A stretch of 64,000 nucleotides of DNA from Sphaerolaimus hirsutus. Lineage: Eukaryota > Nematoda > Chromadorea > Monhysterida > Sphaerolaimidae. The translations under genes and the position numbers were made by a program. Where the stretch lies: NCBI GenBank assembly GCA_964036195.1, contig CAXIWS010000595.1:1-64000 (forward strand), read 5' to 3'. Numbering within the stretch: the first letter of the stretch is position 1; each line of letters opens with the position of its first letter. Below the pieces are notes generated by a model. That model saw nothing but the letters and a program-made list of their open reading frames with translations. It did no database searches and had not been told where the DNA came from. Shown here piece after piece: positions 62,584 through 64,000 of this stretch.

Positions 62584-64000
62584 CCATATTTATTCTAATA
62601 GAAGAGCGCCATTCTATTTTTTTCATCAACTTGTTTACCTTCCGTTCTATTAGAGGTGCCGTTCTATTGGAGGCTGCCGTTCTATTGTTTTCACCAATTT
62701 TTTTCACAGATTTTTCATTTCAATATGGCCATTTCAACAACATTTTTTAATGAAACTTGGCCAATATTTTAATATCAAAGCATCAATTTGAAATAAAAGA
62801 CCTATTTGAATGCTTTTTATGTTCTCACCATCCATTTTTGATAAATTTTGTGTTTTGTAACGATGGCAAACCTCCTAGAAAAAAGTATTTAAATTTTTAA
62901 GTGTTTTTTCTAAAATGAATTTTCGAATTTTCAAATTTTTTCCCAAATTAATTTTCGAATTTCGAATTTAATTTTCGAATTTTCAAATTTTCGAATCTTT
63001 TTTTGGCAATTTTCGAATTTTTTTAGAAAAGTATTGAATTTGAAGCTTAAAACACAGTATTTGGACTGTTTTCATGTTTGGAGCCCCTTTTAACCTTAAT
63101 TTCACTGTAAATGAAGCATGACATGACAGTTTCACTTCACTTTAACATGACAAATGGTAGAAACAATTACCGTATTTCCACGAATTACCCCTGGGGAGTA
63201 TATTTTTCAGAGTGGAAATTTTGAGGGGGTTAAACGAGGGGGGGGCACCATTTGGGGCTGAATGCCTTCCAAAAACGTTTGTGTGAAAGCCCCTCGGAAG
63301 ACCCGCGAGCGATTTTTTGGATGAACCGGCATTTGTATACGCGGAAGTAGAGCGCCGCGGTTCTTTGTTCGGGTGGCTCCGTGCACTCCTAAACGGTATT
63401 GATGGCGTCCACGCTGCGCCATCGACGCCATTTCAATGTTTTTCTAATGTTTTTTTTTCATTACATGAAACTTTTTCAGACCCACCGCATATCAATTGTC
63501 GCTTTATTCAGCACGCTGAACTTAAGACTGCGTTTTGTAGCCTTGAATTACCTGAAAAATTCGAAAACTATTTTCGAATTTTCGAATTTTCGAATTTTCG
63601 AATTTTTTAAAAAATAAATCGATTTTTAAGTGTTTTTTCCAGGGGTGAAATAAAAATTCGAAAATTATGAAAAAATTCGAAAATTCGAAAATATTTTCGA
63701 ATTTTCGAATCTTTTTTTGCCATCGTTAGTGTTTTGGCACTCTCTCAGCATAATTTCTACCTGCAATACCGTTGGAGGTGCCATTCAATTGGAGGCTGCC
63801 GTTCTATTGTTTTTGTGAGTGCAAAAACGTGCCAAAACCTGCCGTTCTATTGGAGGTGACGTTCTATTGGTAATGACGGCAAACCTTTCAGAAAAAAAGT
63901 ATTTAAATTTTCAAGTGTTTTTTCTAAAGTGAATTTTCGAATTTTCAAATTTTTTCCCAAATTAATTTTTGAATTTAATTTTCAAATTTTTTAATCTTTT
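62584..64000. repeat. Inverted AATAGAACGG-word element with TTCGAATTTTC repeats, runs off the window
   Basis: CCATATTTATTCTAATAGAA at 62584 mirrors the right end of 22831-23265. Two blocks of TTTTCGAATTTTCGAATTTT (about 62900-63020 and 63550-63720) and a CCGTATTTCCACGAATTACC end (about 63172) are inserted. An open frame around 63317-63610 has no domain or splice support. I see no gene here. Confidence 0.6.

Noticed and set aside
63317-63610. 97-codon frame near the right edge
   Set aside because: It overlaps inserted repeat sequence and TTCGAA tracts; no domain or splice border is evident.

Overview
The window is animal-type eukaryotic DNA, most likely from a repeat-rich invertebrate; a marine sponge- or cnidarian-grade animal is plausible, but I cannot name the species. 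The reasons are intron-split coding pieces with GT/AG borders, a BEL/Pao LTR retrotransposon (a metazoan group), no bacterial gene layout, low overall GC, and a very dense mixture of non-autonomous DNA transposons. Host coding sequence is a small minority. Many repeat calls rest on comparing occupied and empty sites inside this one window, because long stretches occur two or three times.

Layout. 1-18 kb: exon pieces of an F-box/leucine-rich-repeat type gene on the + strand. One block is an F-box exon (2687-2911) with LRR exons at 4354-4701 and 6104-6247. A second block has exons at 12769-13116, 13229-13397, 14383-14620 and 15001-15128. Between them lies a Russian-doll insertion: an hAT-like MITE (7126-12692) holds a Mutator-like element (7390-12428), which holds a related element (8044-10036), which holds a 5'-truncated non-LTR retrotransposon (8166-9694). 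A 53-bp minisatellite follows at 17228-17969.

18-27 kb and 42.5-47 kb: two direct copies of a segment. Each copy carries a two-exon gene for a 70-residue secreted peptide whose mature part repeats an AKM(K/R)QMFGPR-like unit. I did not recognise this family. A third, inverted copy of the repeat part of the segment fills about 58.4-64 kb, so 55-62 kb forms a giant imperfect palindrome.

27.05-39.32 kb: a complete BEL/Pao retrotransposon on the minus strand. It has 1090-bp LTRs differing at about 1% by eye, a 5-bp target duplication, and one 3242-codon open frame for Gag, protease, reverse transcriptase/RNase H, integrase and an envelope-like glycoprotein. A second, 383-codon frame overlaps the envelope tail. 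The sense strand is strongly enriched in TCAC(A).

40-41.2 kb: GTCGAC-containing interspersed repeats and a 59-bp satellite, then a 200-base gap. 46.9-49.1 kb: an unclassified 2.2-kb element with a 12-13-bp target duplication. 49.2-55.36 kb: a Helitron-like insertion made largely of satellites. Throughout, a TA-targeting group of MITEs with CCGTAT...ATACGG ends recurs at least 14 times. Each subgroup builds its interior by repeating the word that follows CCGTAT. Two 200-N gaps (41320-41519 and 57471-57670) limit what can be said nearby.
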